Below are positions 22,857 through 34,625 of a stretch of DNA of 64,000 bases, piece after piece. The notes below the pieces were generated by a model, which made no database searches, was not told the DNA's origin, and was given only the letters and a program-made list of their open reading frames with translations. The position numbers and the translations under genes are program-made. Each line of letters begins with the position of its first letter. Positions within the stretch are counted from its first letter, which is position 1. Source of the stretch: Cololabis saira (lineage: Eukaryota; Chordata; Actinopteri; Beloniformes; Belonidae); NCBI RefSeq assembly GCF_033807715.1, contig NC_084587.1:12815017-12879016 (forward strand), read 5' to 3'.

Positions 22857-23354
22857 TTACTGTGTGGAAGGTTTGGTCGTTACAGCCGCGATCCAAGCGA
22901 GCCGACAACTCTTTCACTCTTTTACTTTGTTATATCAGATACTTGGCGTCCGTGGTTCTGCCTCCGAGCAGGAAACCGGTGAAAAGTTAAACCATTAGCG
23001 ATCTTTTCCCCACGTCTGTTGTGTGGAGCTGCTGCAGCCACAACACAGCAATGGGTTACCAGCTTCTGCGGAGCCCTGCGCTCCACGCCCCGCCCATTTT
23101 CGTCTCGACTACGAATCGGGAAGGAGGGGGAAGTGACGTATGCCGTAAAGCAGTCAAAGCCGTAAAGATTTGTAGTTTTTTAGTGTGGCAGGGTTCCTAC
23201 CATGCTCCTCAAAGTTACATAGTGCCAGTGAAGGCGATACAGACCCCTCAGACCATGACAGAGGTGTCATTAAACCTGTTGGAAGTTGATGTACCATCAC
23301 AATGACTCTGGAAATAGGATATTAAGGTGGAAAAGTTACGTAGTGTCGCTTTAA

Positions 23355-24822
23355 GCTGAGGAATGTTCCAGGCTGAATGTCTCCCACTCCCAATTGTTTT
23401 ATTATTTTCATAAACAGTTTATGATCTGAACAGACTGAAAAGATTTGAGGTGATCATCTTAATTGTTTCTGTAACCTAGCTGCATGGTGTATAATATATT
23501 ACCTGAACTATACTTATCTTTGCAATGACTCTGCCACCCTTAACAAGTTTTGTTGTTTTTTTTACGTCAGAAAATGTTAAAGTTTTTTCAATGCTTAATA
23601 ATTAAATAGTGATGTGGTTGAATACATAGGGAAATGTTATATGGTGCTTTTCGGTGCAATGACTCTCCCACGGGTGTCATTTATGACCTTTGACCAATGA
23701 GCTAAACTGCTCAGTTTAGTAAATTGGGTCCAATGCCAGAAGAATGACAAGATTAAGTTGGCAGAAATTTGGTTTGCACATAAAATCCCCTTGAATTATT
23801 GATCTTTAATTTTTCTTTTCCAGAATTTATTTCATCCAACAGAACTCTTTTGTCCCATTTGTTAATTTAAGCCTTTACAGACCATATGTTTAAGTGTACA
23901 CAATAAATAGCATGTAAAAACACATACACTTAAAGACATTAACACGTACATCCTAAGTGGGAAGGTGATGCACTCTGCACAGTTTGTTCCATTAGCAGCC
24001 AGCCATTTACCTACACCCACAAATATGAACCGTTTTGTGACAAGCACACGTACACAGACAGACACACATGTGCACACTTTAGTAGACAGGCCCAGTTTAT
24101 TTATGGTTGCCATTTCTGCTGTCTTGTTGTCCAGGGGCAGAATTTGTGGTGACATGTGGAGGACTTTATTGCCAGTCTCTTCACTTTAGTCTCTTGGGCG
24201 CTCTGACTACTTTATCTCCATCTGCCGTGCCAGGACAGCTTTACCATGTGTATTCCTTATGCTCACAGGCTCACGGTTAGTTTTCGCCCTTTTCCTTTAT
24301 TTCTACCACATCCTTTATCTCTGTGTGCCTTACCATTGTGCTTTCTGCTTTGTTAGAGGACCATCAATTTCTTTAATATTTAACTTCCGTCAGGTTATGC
24401 ATTAATATTTTTAATTTTCATAGTTACAAGATCTATAGCAGGAGGGGCGTTTTTTGCTGGCAGGGATGGCATAATTATATTCCCTGGCAGTTGTTACTAA
24501 AGCCGATCAGAAATATGATTTTACGGCTATACTGATTTCTCATCAGGATCGGATGATAGCTCAGCATTATCTCTAAATTATTTGCAATACAAAAAAGGTG
24601 GGAAGGATAACAAGGAGGAATTCAAGTATACCGATAGGGAAACTTTCTTTCAAAACATTTTGCTTGGCATGAAAGTAATCCTTTAAATAGATAGACATTA
24701 AGTGGACATCAGAGCCTTTTGCAAGTGCATGGTTTGCTTGGGAGTGGGACCAGGGCAAGAAACCAAATCATGTTCTAGGTAACTGATGTAACACCTTCAA
24801 TATTTAATAAAGGACAAAAAAC
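23355..24822. other. Non-genic tract
   Basis: No gene or bounded element recognised. The frame at 23862-24155 (minus) is hydrophobic and cysteine-rich but has no family pattern and overlaps other frames. Confidence 0.35.
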
Positions 24823-25281
24823 TTAAAGGGGATCTATTATGGCATTTAATGTATATTTTAAACAGGCCTTGAATGTCTTAAAAACAATCAAAAGCTGTTT
24901 TTTTCTACATAAATCAGAAATTCAGCCTCTGGGCCATGTCTTTATTTTTACCGCTTCTAACCTTCTGTATGAGGGATTCTGAGGGGCGGGGGAGGCTATG
25001 ATAATGAGGCTCTGTGCTGATTGGCTGCCTGAACGACGTGTAGCAGGGGAGGGAACAAAGCCTCGCTCCGGGCAGAAGAGCCGGCTTCGTACACTATTAA
25101 AGCGTGTCCCATGCGAGCGAGCTTCGGCGACAAAATCAATTCCATTGCTTTATTTTTTTTGTATTGACTGTCCTCACTGGCCGCGAGTGTGGACAGAGAG
25201 CGTCCGATGTCACGCAGCTCGACGCGATAGTTGGACGCTCGCATGCAGTTACACTGTGTAAATGACTCCCTGGGATCTTAA

Positions 25282-25368
25282 AGCCTGATTTACGGTTCTG
25301 CGTTAAATCGACGCGTACCCTACACCGTAGGCTCTGCGTTGGTGCAACGCGGAACCATAAATCAGCCT
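25282..25368. mobile_element. Harbinger-like MITE, copy 2 (87 bp)
   Basis: AGCCTGATTTACGGTTCTGC at the left is the inverted partner of GCGGAACCATAAATCAGCCT at the right. It has the same CGACGC and TACACCGTAGG-like blocks as copy 1. Flanks are TAA and TTA, or TTA on both sides if one A is slipped. It sits inside the truncated TTAA element. Confidence 0.75.
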
Positions 25369-26106
25369 TTAGTCACCTGAAGAGGGATCCGGGTCACCTC
25401 GTCTTCACACAGGAAGATTTAATTGAATTCTAAACCGGTACACCACAGTTATTTACTCCGATTCCTCATCATTTCATTTCTTATGTTACAAGACAAATTA
25501 ATCATGTTAACTGTAAAGAAATCACAACACTGAATGTTCACAAATGACAACTTTATTGTTAAAAAAAATAAAAATAACATAAGTTGTATATAAATAACAT
25601 GTATGCACTATTGCTGGCTCAAGGAAGGACCGTGCATCTTCTGAAGGTGTCGTTGAACAGCTTCAGGTGCTTGGAAGATCTGAAACCATAAACAGAAGAA
25701 AAATGTATTACTAATAGAGCTCCGGTGTTACCTAACAAGTGAGTGGCTCCGTTAGGTAACACTGGAGCCACCGGAGCTGCTCACCGGTCTGGTCCGGTGA
25801 GTGGCTCCGGTGCTCTGGAGCTAAGCTAAATACTTAGCCCATGCAAAGATCATACTTGTAGACCAATGTAAATGATATAAAAAAATAACGTCACTTACCG
25901 CTGACTCGTGTGCAGTTGCCGGGTCCGTACTGTTGGTGGTACTGATCCTTTTATGAGGGTAAGTGTCAATGCAAAACCTAATTTTTACTGTCCCTCGTTG
26001 TTGAAACAGCCACACGATTCACCGCTTCTGAACAATGGCGGACGCTCTGGCCGGCGGAGTTAGTTGTGGGAGTGGTTTCAGCAGCGGAGGCCGACCTATG
26101 GAAATC

Positions 26107-26134
26107 GCTCCTGTCGTTACGTAACGACAGGAGC
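26107..26134. repeat. 28-bp perfect palindrome centred on TTACGTAA
   Basis: The half-site GCTCCTGTCGTTAC meets its exact complement at 26120/26121. The same palindrome, extended to 38 bp, is at 48769-48806 in the sister copy. GTTACGTAAC matches the D-box bound by PAR-bZIP factors and NFIL3. Confidence 0.9.
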
Positions 26135-26233
26135 AGAAGCAGAGAATACATTATTAGCTAGCACTCTTCGTCGCTAAGGGGCAGATGGGCAGACTAGAGG
26201 CCAACTTTTTTGCCCCTTCATACAAGCTCATAT

Positions 26234-26325
26234 TTGTAATAATTTCTCGGGGGTTATGTTCTGGGTCTCTGGAAAGCACTTAAAGACAACTTGTATAGAC
26301 GCTATATAAATAAAATTTAATTAAG
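26234..26325 (+). mobile_element. LINE-like 3' tail (GACGCTATATAAATAAA type)
   Basis: The stretch has TTCTGGGTCTCTGGAAAGCA, AGACAACTTG and GACGCTATATAAATAAAATT. Fuller copies are at 63182 and 63640, and an antisense one at 31321. No coding part is attached. Confidence 0.65.
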
Positions 26326-26419
26326 TGTATGTAACGTGTGAGCAAGAACAAAAAAATATTCACAAAATTGGACATTCATTTGTACACCGTGTTCCAAACC
26401 AGGCGTCTCTGAATCTTTT

Positions 26420-26935
26420 AACCCCCCCCCCCTCTTTTGATGGGTCACCACTCCAGATCATCCGTTTCCATCTCACCTTGTCACCTGCACCTTCCTCTGT
26501 CACATCAAGTTACAGCAACATCTTTCACCACATCCAGAAATTGGCCCTTTGGTCTCCCCCTTTTTTCTCCTCCCTGGCAGCTTCCACCTCTCGCATCTTT
26601 CTACAAATGTATTCTCCATCTGTCCTCTTTACGTGTCTGAACCATCTCAGTCTAGCTTCTCATTTTGTCTCCAGGTCATCTAACCCTGGCTGATCCTCTG
26701 ATGTGCTTATTTTTAATCCTATCCATTCTCGTCACTCCCCAATGAAATCTTCACATCTTCATCTCTCTTGGTAAGTGCAGCCTTCTCAAGGCTGTAAGGA
26801 GCTGCTCTTAGCACTGCCTTATAAACCTTTCCCTTTACTCTAGCCTCTACTCTATCACAGATAACTCCAAACACACTCTTCCAACCAATCCGCCCTTCCC
26901 GTACAGGATTTATTAAAATATTTGTTTCCATAAAG
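26420..26935 (-). pseudogene. Rex3/RTE-type LINE reverse transcriptase C-terminus
   Basis: Minus-strand segments read in order as the RTE C-terminal region: GVICDRVEARVKGKVYKAVL (frame 26719-26931), then ARLRWFRHVKRTDGEYICRK, then VTEEGAGDKVRWKRMI, then a GDPSK-like end. Frames change between segments and stops are present. The plus-strand frame at 26325-26693 is its antisense shadow. The catalytic core is absent. The order and motifs make an RTE-clade origin likely. Confidence 0.75.
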
Positions 26936-26939
26936 TCTT

Positions 26940-29258
26940 CATCAGCCGTTTGGAGGATCCCAACGCAAGATGGTCATCACAACACTCAGTGCAGTTACAT
27001 GCACATCTAAATCAAGCTATTGGCAACAATCTAGCTAAGGAGAAACTGGAGTTTCCGAGAAATCCAAGTATACATGCGCGAGAAGACAATTTATTATTGA
27101 GTGAAGTGCATTCGACTCCGCGATGCTAGGTGGTGCCCACTTTTGCGTTGGCATTCTTTCAGTCACTTTTGTTGTTTGTTTTCTTCTTCTCCTAATGTGT
27201 TGATATTCTGGCTTCCTGAAGGGGGAGTCACTAGCTCGGCTAAGCGTGGGTTGCGTATACATACCGGAATAATTTGAATTATCTGGCACTAATAGGTCGA
27301 TCTCAAAAGCTTCAGTTCGGTCTCACTACAGCCTGGCTAAGTTGTATACATGGCTTTTAAAAATTGGATATCTGTCTGTAAGGTTTTGGAGATGGTAACC
27401 CTTACATGCAGGATGAAACCTTGCGGGATTCAGGTGTAGAGCGAGCAATGACATGACATGAGACCAGCAGGGATTTTCCAGAACTCTGTTTTTCTTTACT
27501 TTTAAGTTGCACAAAGTCACACTTTCATACATGGAGCAGGGCAAACAAAGCACAGGCTTACAGGTGCAGCACCCCACCTGCTCTCACACCTGGCCTATCT
27601 ACTAACGGCCTCTACCATTTCCCACACACACCCAAATAAGTTTAAATATGTTTACCAATAAATCCTGCAAATAATATTTACTCAAACAATCTACAAATGC
27701 ATATTGCATAACACAGATTAAACAAAATACATAATAAACTGAATAAACGTCAAACAGAAGCTAAATTCAACAAAACCCTCTACTTCCTCCCCTCTCTGGT
27801 CCTGGTCTACTTGGTACAGCCCAACCAGGTAGTTAATTGACACAGCTGGATCCCATCAATTGGAGTTCTGTGGCTGCATGCTCATGTATGCATGAGAACA
27901 CGCCCACCCGGAAGTCGACCTCAAAGAAACAGTGGTTAGTAGGGTCACCAAAATAAAAATACAAAAAACAACAACAAAAAAGAACTTCCTATGTTAAGCA
28001 GTTTGTCCAACTAAACACATGTAATGTGTTTAAGAGTGTGTTGATCACCTTAGTGAGGGGGATGATTTCCCGCTCCCTCACACTGTGGTATTAAGGCATC
28101 AATTTAACTTCCTGTTATTGCATGTTAACCTACTCACTGTGATATTTAGCTTACAATTCGATCTACAGCCTGCTTTCATGTTACCCTAACAGCTAACACC
28201 CATTACATTAATGCTCATTAGCCATTAACACATAACACACAACACCAGTGGTCTACTTATATGGAGCTTATTTTCAGAAACAAACTTTATTATAGTGGAA
28301 AAATCTAAATTCAAAATATCCGGCAACAGGCTCTTTGGTTTATATGCCAAACAGAAACAAATAAGGAAAACATACTAACACTAGGGGGGATTACCGCCTT
28401 AATTGATACAAGCAGCAGTAAAATTGTGTACTCGGTCTTTCCAAATATACTGTACTTCAATTCCTGACAAAACAAAAATAAAACAGCTGCAGTGCAAAGT
28501 ACAAAGTGTGAGTTAGTTATAGTAGGAGTGTCATGGCGTTCAGGAAAGAGGTATTGACTAACTAAAGAGATACGATTTCTTGAAATTCTTTAGGGGGGGG
28601 GAAAGAAAACCCCTGGCTCATTCCACCATCATGGAAGCACAAATGAGAACAGCGTCACCGTACATAAATAATGGCAGGGTTAAAAAGTCACATTCTCATT
28701 TTAAGATCTGGAAGGACCAGATTTTTCAGATTTTTTTTTTTTTTTTTTTAAATACCCTGATACATGAAATCTTAGCTTCATAAAGAAATAAATATTACGT
28801 CACATGACTGTAGATTCAGCTAAATGAATTAAAATGAATTAATCAGTTTGATTATTTTCTTTTTTCCAGCCTCTGTTGCATTATTTACATGTTGAGTAGA
28901 ATTTTTCATGGTTGAGAAGAGATTTGAGCTCAAGTCTGGACAACTTGAATGTGCTTGACTTCGGAATGGACAATTCTTCATGAAGGAACCATTTTTGTTT
29001 GCCCTTTCTATAAATGTATGGGCTGTACATGCCTGCCCAACTTTAACAAGCCAGGTCTTGAAGAGGTTTGTCCAGTGGCATCAATTCAGTCAAAGCTAAG
29101 GTATGGCAAGGTTACGAGTCTCAGAACTTAACTACAGTATCAATCAACATGCCCAGTATACTCATCACAGAAGTCTGCTATGTAGCTTATCTATGTGGTC
29201 AAGAAAATTTTAACTTTTTCAAATGCCTCACTCACATCCTGCTAACTATGAACACTAC
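26940..29258. other. Long non-genic tract
   Basis: No gene seen. Part of 26990-27350 resembles a GAGCTA/TACATG-rich fish repeat but I could not set boundaries. Poly(G) near 28593 and poly(T) near 28731-28749 are simple runs. Confidence 0.35.
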
Positions 29259-29264
29259 ACTTAA

Positions 29265-29604
29265 AGGAGCTTGAGGCCGGATTGTGGCAAGATTTATGAA
29301 AAAAATCCGTATACATTTTAAGTTTTCTAGTAATAATGTCAGATGAAGCGTTCCAAACCCAAAAGAATGAGCCCTCTAGTGTATCTCTCCTTTGCCTTGA
29401 ACAGGCTGTGTGCTGCAAAATGTGCTGCAATTCGGTCCCGAATTTCCCGCGCTGGGCTGCGGATGTGACGCCACATGACGCTGCATGTGCGTTCTCCCCG
29501 TTCTCCCGTGCCGGCTTCACTGTTGGCTGCAGTACCCCCAACGGCCGTCGTGGTGAAGGGTGGCGCTAGAGAGTCTCATTTCTTAAAAGGAGCCTCAAGC
29601 TCCT
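29265..29604 (+). mobile_element. 340-bp TTAA-flanked MITE, copy B
   Basis: TTAA duplications are exact (29261-29264 and 29605-29608). By eye it differs from copy A by roughly ten substitutions and has the same length, so the two are recent relatives. It has the same AGGAGCTTGAGGC ends and the same 3' terminal hairpin. Its right TTAA is shared with the Harbinger-like MITE that begins at 29608. Confidence 0.88.
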
Positions 29605-29607
29605 TTA

Positions 29608-29683
29608 AGGCTGATTTATGGTTCCGCGTTACACCAACGCAGAGCCAACGGCGTCGATTTAACCCAGAACCATAATTCAGGCC
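29608..29683. mobile_element. Harbinger-like MITE, copy 3 (76 bp)
   Basis: Left end AGGCTGATTTATGGTTCCGC; right end reads GAACCATAATTCAGGCC. TTA flanks it (29605-29607 and 29684-29686). The left TTA is part of the TTAA duplication of the neighbouring MITE, so this element inserted into that target after the first MITE arrived. The centre is shorter than in the other copies. Confidence 0.8.
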
Positions 29684-29689
29684 TTACGT

Positions 29690-30200
29690 GCTGATTATGC
29701 AATACACATCCGTTTCGGCACCGACAGCAAGCGGCAGAGTTAGAGAGCAGAAAAAGCGTATCTGACAAACGCCCTTTTACTGATTCTGTTCACTTCATCC
29801 ACTATGTCAGTGCAACAGTATCACGTGGACATCCCAGTTTAACTTAAAACAGTTAAAGTCCAAATGCAAAAAGGAGAGGGAGGGAGCAGAAGAGAGAAAG
29901 AGAGTAAATAAAGTCAAATATTTCCCTTAAACAGATTTATAAGAGGGTAGGGTGATTTGATATCTTACCTTAAGATGAACTTGCATAATTAATCCATCAG
30001 TGGCTAACAGCCTCGTTAATAGCCTGACTGGGGCAACATTGGACCCATCACTTGCCTTCTTTCTTTGAAAAACAATTGCGGGGTTGCCTGCTTTCTTTTC
30101 ATTTTTGTAAGTTTGTAAGGTTTGTAAGTTAGTAACACTGCAAAGAGCGCTAAAAACGTGATTGATAGCGACCACCGTCGTCACGGACGCTGGGACATCA
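29690..30200. other. Non-genic tract
   Basis: No supported gene. The antisense frame 29927-30208 has no motif and runs into a G homopolymer (30216-30227). Confidence 0.35.
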
Positions 30201-30204
30201 CATT

Positions 30205-30432
30205 TCAAGATATGGGGGGGGGGGGGGTATACAAGTGTTGGGAAAGATAATACCTAGTGAAATCCATGTTGTTCTGACTTGTTATTTTATAGGTATTAAA
30301 TAATAGAATAATCAATACAAATAGACACAGAGTAATTCCATAAATGTATTTAAAAAACAAACATTTACATTTCCCCCTGAAGCCAAGGTGTGGCGGCTGC
30401 CATACCTTGCCATACCCAATTGACGCCCCTGG
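30205..30432. mobile_element. Possible hAT right-end fragment
   Basis: The right edge reads GCCATACCTTGCCATACCCA then ATTGACGCCCCTG, whose complement CAGGGGCGTCAAT is a common hAT terminus in fish. I could not find the partner end or an 8-bp duplication, so it may be a truncated copy. Confidence 0.35.
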
Positions 30433-31320
30433 GTTTGTCCTATCTTTAGGTTGAGACTTTTTTCTCTGATCCAAACCAAAAAAGTCAAAATCTATGGTTT
30501 TGTTTACAAGTTTGCATATCACAAATCTGCCTCAAAAGGGTTTTGCAGACACAAACAGAACCAACCCGACGAGGTAAAAGTGAGGCCAATTAATTTCTAC
30601 TGCCCAAACTGCTCTTCAGTGTCTGTTGCAGGCCTATACAGAGGACAATTCAGTATGAGGTTTAGATGCAAGGTCACACTTTACATTGTTGCTACAATTC
30701 TTTGGACAGCTCAGCAGAGCCCTTGGTTCCCAAAGGAAAACAAGATTCCTGAGTCATTGTAGTTTATGTTTGTGTACACCAAACAGTAAAGAATACACAA
30801 GTCCCTACTGTCAACTTTATGAATTAAAAGCACCAAAACAACTGCCATACCTTTATTTAAATACTTTATGACTCTACACTATTGTAACAAGACAGAAAAA
30901 AAAGGGAATTTGAGATTCCATCTTGGTTCAAAACCTAGCAGCCCATTCTGAATAATGCAACACACACAAAAGGCCATCTACTACATCAGTGAACAACAAC
31001 AACCTAGTAAAGTTACACAAAAAAAAGCCATTCACTCTCACAACATGTCAATTACTTGAAGATTTCAGAGTAGAAAACTACCTAAAATGCCAGTTACTCT
31101 TAAGACACTTTAATTTAGTTAATAAAGTAATCTATCTACTGTATATCTCATATTTAAAGAAAGCCTGGGCCAAGATCTGTTATGCTGACGAATGACAAGT
31201 AACTAACTTAAAGGTAGGGTAAGAGATTTTTCTGGATGGCACTTGTACCAATTACCTTGGAAACTTGAGAAGCAACCACCAGCTCAGGTCAACCCTGCGT
31301 TTCCCTCCTGCAGCAGTGCA
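30433..31320. other. Non-genic tract
   Basis: No gene recognised. TTAAAGG at 31209-31215 resembles a T2-like terminus but no partner end was located. Confidence 0.35.
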
Positions 31321-31388
31321 GATTCAATTCAATTTGTAAAGCGTCTAATACAACAGATGTTGTCTCTAGACGCTTTCCAGAGACCCAG
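31321..31388 (-). mobile_element. LINE-like 3' tail, antisense
   Basis: GATTCAATTCAATTTGTAAA then GCGTCTAATACAAC and TTGTCTCTAGACGCTTTCC is the reverse complement of the tails at 63182 and 63640, including the ATTGA end repeats. Confidence 0.65.
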
Positions 31389-31794
31389 CACCACAAACAC
31401 CAGCAGGGACTGCAAAATTGGCAGCACTGCTGCACGTGTCTCACTGGAACAACCAGGTAGAAACATTCATTTGTATGAGTGTGTATTTGACACTGTGTCT
31501 CATTCAGTAACTACTGGATGAAGCTCAGTGACGAGACAGTCATGGTGCGGATGCTGTCTGTGGAGCACGACTACAAGGAACACTACAATGCTTTGTAAAA
31601 ACACACGGTGGGGAGGCAGTATTCCACCTTTGTGGAATCAGTGTGAATGCATACCTGGACAGTGGAGGTGGATTCAAGAGTGGCTCTCCTGTACACCATG
31701 ATATCTGTGTGAAATTGGCTTATGATAAATCATATATCTCTTTCCAGAGTTCATTTCCTATGTGCAGGAGGAACAAGACACTGATTTGACATCT

Positions 31795-31965
31795 TGCACT
31801 GAAGTAAGGAGTCAGTCAGATCAACGGATGATACCATAGCCTTCATGCGCCACAAAACTCTTTCCCAGGTGGACACTGGGAGGGAGAAGCTATGAAAGAG
31901 TGCTGTTCTTAGATTACATCTCAGCATTCAACACTATAGGGCCTTCCAGGCGGATTAATAAGCAA
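31795..31965 (+). pseudogene. LINE reverse-transcriptase domain A relic
   Basis: At 31900-31938 the plus strand reads VLFLDYISAFNTI, matching the RT motif A (FxDYSSAFNTI) with the catalytic aspartate kept. Upstream, about 31830-31895, is a degraded stretch with stops. The type matches CR1/Rex1-like LINEs. It is a small fragment; no other RT motif follows. Confidence 0.6.
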
Positions 31966-31969
31966 AGAA

Positions 31970-34620
31970 TATTAACCAACAGCAGTCCAAGAAAATGTGG
32001 TTCAGACTCACAATACTACACGAATGTAAACATCTAAGGATTTAAAGATCCTACCTAGTTTGGGCCTTGTCGCATGTTTCTGCTGTCCTTATTCAACATA
32101 TCAGGAGATTAGTGCTAATGTTAGACAGCCAAGGGGGAAGAAAAAAAAAAGTTTGCCACATTTCACTGAAATGACACCTGCTATATTGGCAGCTTTCTCA
32201 GTCTGGGAGTGAGGTTGTATTAATTAGTTAACTTGAGCTGAGACAATTACAGTATATCAATGAGTTTGTGAGGAAATATGCTGAGACAATATAAGATCCA
32301 ACATAACATGACAAATGTCGAGACATTTCAGCGGTTGTATGGGCTGTTACAGGACCTGTCATTAAGAGAGCCGGTGCTGATACAATGGAAAATCTGGACG
32401 CAAACAAACCCTTAGATGCATGCATATGGTCTCTGTAGTTAAGATATATTCTGATGACAAGGTTTCCATTTTGAGACAAAGTGTCTACAGAGACTTTGCT
32501 GCCTTTGGGACTCTATTACACTCTTTTACTGGCCTGGATCCAAAATTTTCCTCTGCTCTTGGCAGCAGGATATGTTCCCTTTGGAATATTGAACAATTTC
32601 CATCCATCTGTTTTGGCGGGTGGTAATGTTAACTGCCTTTCATATCCCTTTCCGAGCCTGACTCTGCCAAATAAACTGGGATGAGAACTACTTTCTACCC
32701 CCGGAGTTGTGCACAAATCTCTGGTGTTGCAGAGAAACCCCATAAATTGTCTCAAAAAAGAAAAGAAAAAAGATTCACTCATAATTTAGGTGATTTGAAA
32801 ATGCTTCAAATACACACACCCAAAGGTTTTGCCCTTTTTTAGAAGCTATAGATCAGATATATAAAACCAAATTATGAGCCTTTGTTCCTCATTTCTAAAA
32901 ATACTAAACACTGACATTATTTAATGTTTCAATCTATTTATACCTTTATTGGAACAGACAAGTGCCAAAAAATTGCTGTAGTCCATTTTGAAAGTAAGAA
33001 AATTCAGGATTTGAAACCAGCAAGATACTAAAAAAGGATGACATATAGGCTAAGAGAACTGTATAATATGCAAGTATCTCTATTCTTCATTGTACAGTTT
33101 AATTGGTGACAGATGAGTGTCAAGATTAATAAAAATGAAACACCTTTATGAAAAAATCTTAATATTTTGAAACAGTGGTTGATTACAAAGTGTATAAGTT
33201 CTTTGCACTTTTCAGTTTTAATCAGTGTTGAACGAGCAGCACAAAGTACCTTTGAAAACCAGGAGCACACGATACATGCAGCCTCATTCAGAAATGGAAC
33301 CCAACGATATCGGCCTATAAACAAGAAAGGAGACATTCACATAACTCTGGACGAAAACACTGCCGAGTTCTCTGGGCTATCTCAGATAAACGATGCACAG
33401 GTGCACTATGGTCAGATGAGTCCAAAAAAAAAAAAACGGAGGGGTCGTTGAATTCTGCTTGCAGATGATAAATTATTCTTTTTATAATAGTGAAGGAGGT
33501 GGAGTGCTAGCTCCACCTTCTCCGTCCCTCCAGTGCTCGGTAAAAAAACACCCCATCACAAGCACAAACCCTCCCTCCTTTTCTCTTTTATGGTTTGGGG
33601 GGGATTGGCTTCCTTTTTTTTCTTAAGAAAAAAAATGTAAGCAATTTCCCTGCTCAATTATTGAACCAAATTCCTTTTTTCCTGTAATATGAGGCTGAAA
33701 TTATACTCTTTTCTTTAAAAAAAAAACACGTACACACTTATATATATAAATGAATTAACACATTTTTATTGAAAGCCCATTGTTTTGTAAATAAAATGTA
33801 CAACCACCCAAAACAGCTTCACACATTCACAGTAATCTCATAAAGTTTATATTATTTTAGCCGTCAGTACTACTACCATCAATGCTTGGCTGACATATAC
33901 CCCAGTCTCTTGTTGGAAACAATAATCTTATAAATCATTCCCATCAGTAAACACCAAATTTTCAAAAAGGGTTCAATGCATCTTCAATCTGAGCAGACTC
34001 CCAAATGGCAAACATATGAGGAAAGCAAATATGTTTATCGAGTTCCGTCTACTTTTTATTTCCACAACTCTACCCAAACTTTATAAATAGCTTGATCTAC
34101 ATTTGAAGGATGCAAAGGGAAAATTCAGTTCTTCTTATTCCTTGCTTTTTTATTGCCTTAAAAAGTGTTCTTTTGGCCACAAGTAGAATTATTAAAAATG
34201 TTACTAACCTGGTAAAATAAACATAAAACATAAAATGTAAAAGCCATCACAATGATTTCTTAACTTTTACTGTTCACTTGTGTTTCAAAAGTTAAAAAAA
34301 AATACATTTTTCAAAGTTAACTTATTAAAGCATCAAATTATCATATACATTAAAGTTTAGGTTTTACACAGCAGTTCAAAACTACTCATTTAATTCAAAA
34401 ACTAACTAGATTTTTAACTACTAAAATGATTTAACTCCAAATCAAATAGGTGTGGAGGAACCTTAAGGCCATATTCAGTCATTTCCCCTACCAGTAGCAT
34501 CTTTTTTGTTGACCAGGAGCTGTGGTAATGTTGTGTTTCCAGGAGCAGGTGAGAGAATTAGTGGTAATGTCTTTGGTCCCTCTTTTCCAGAGCAGGTGAG
34601 GTAACAAACATTTCATGCCA
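31970..34620. other. Long non-genic tract
   Basis: No gene recognised. 33496-33526 holds a short hairpin (GGTGGAG, 6-base loop, CTCCACC). A stretch at 33300-33430 has a faint transposase-like feel but nothing provable. 33600-34450 is AT-rich. Confidence 0.35.
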
Positions 34621-34625
34621 TGCTT

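Larger units (their letters stand above)
21943..23350 (+). mobile_element. 1.4-kb TTAA-flanked DNA transposon, deleted
   Basis: TTAA lies exactly on both sides (21939-21942 and 23351-23354). The ends are imperfect inverted repeats: AGCAGCACAACGTAACTTTC on the left, and a right end whose complement reads AGCGACACTACGTAACTTTT. The interior keeps a small coding relic (22152-22295) and a nested Harbinger-like MITE (22716-22856). TTAA targeting suggests the Kolobok/piggyBac supergroup. The length is far below that of an autonomous element, so most of the gene has been deleted. Confidence 0.8.
24827..26137 (-). mobile_element. TTAA-type element (TTAAAGGGGAYCTATTATG family), truncated copy
   Basis: The left end TTAAAGGGGATCTATTATGG and following bases are the reverse complement of the right end of 48600-49671. 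Shared blocks include ATGCCATAATAG-type ends, the GCTGATTGGCTGCCTG region and, near 26080, a GTGGTTTCAGCAGCGGAGGC block. The matching stops just after the palindrome (26107-26134), so the far terminus is lost. A Harbinger-like MITE is nested at 25282. No coding gene is evident. Confidence 0.75.

Noticed and set aside
26990..27350. A possible further MITE with TACATG/GAGCTA repeats
   Set aside because: Inverted similarity between the two halves is suggestive but too weak to set ends or a target duplication.
33167..33451. 94-codon frame with a basic C-terminus
   Set aside because: No recognisable domain; the basic end is an A run. A faint resemblance to a transposase fragment could not be supported.
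33496..33526. Hairpin as a possible terminator or small RNA precursor
   Set aside because: A 7-bp stem with imperfect extension is common by chance and has no supporting context.
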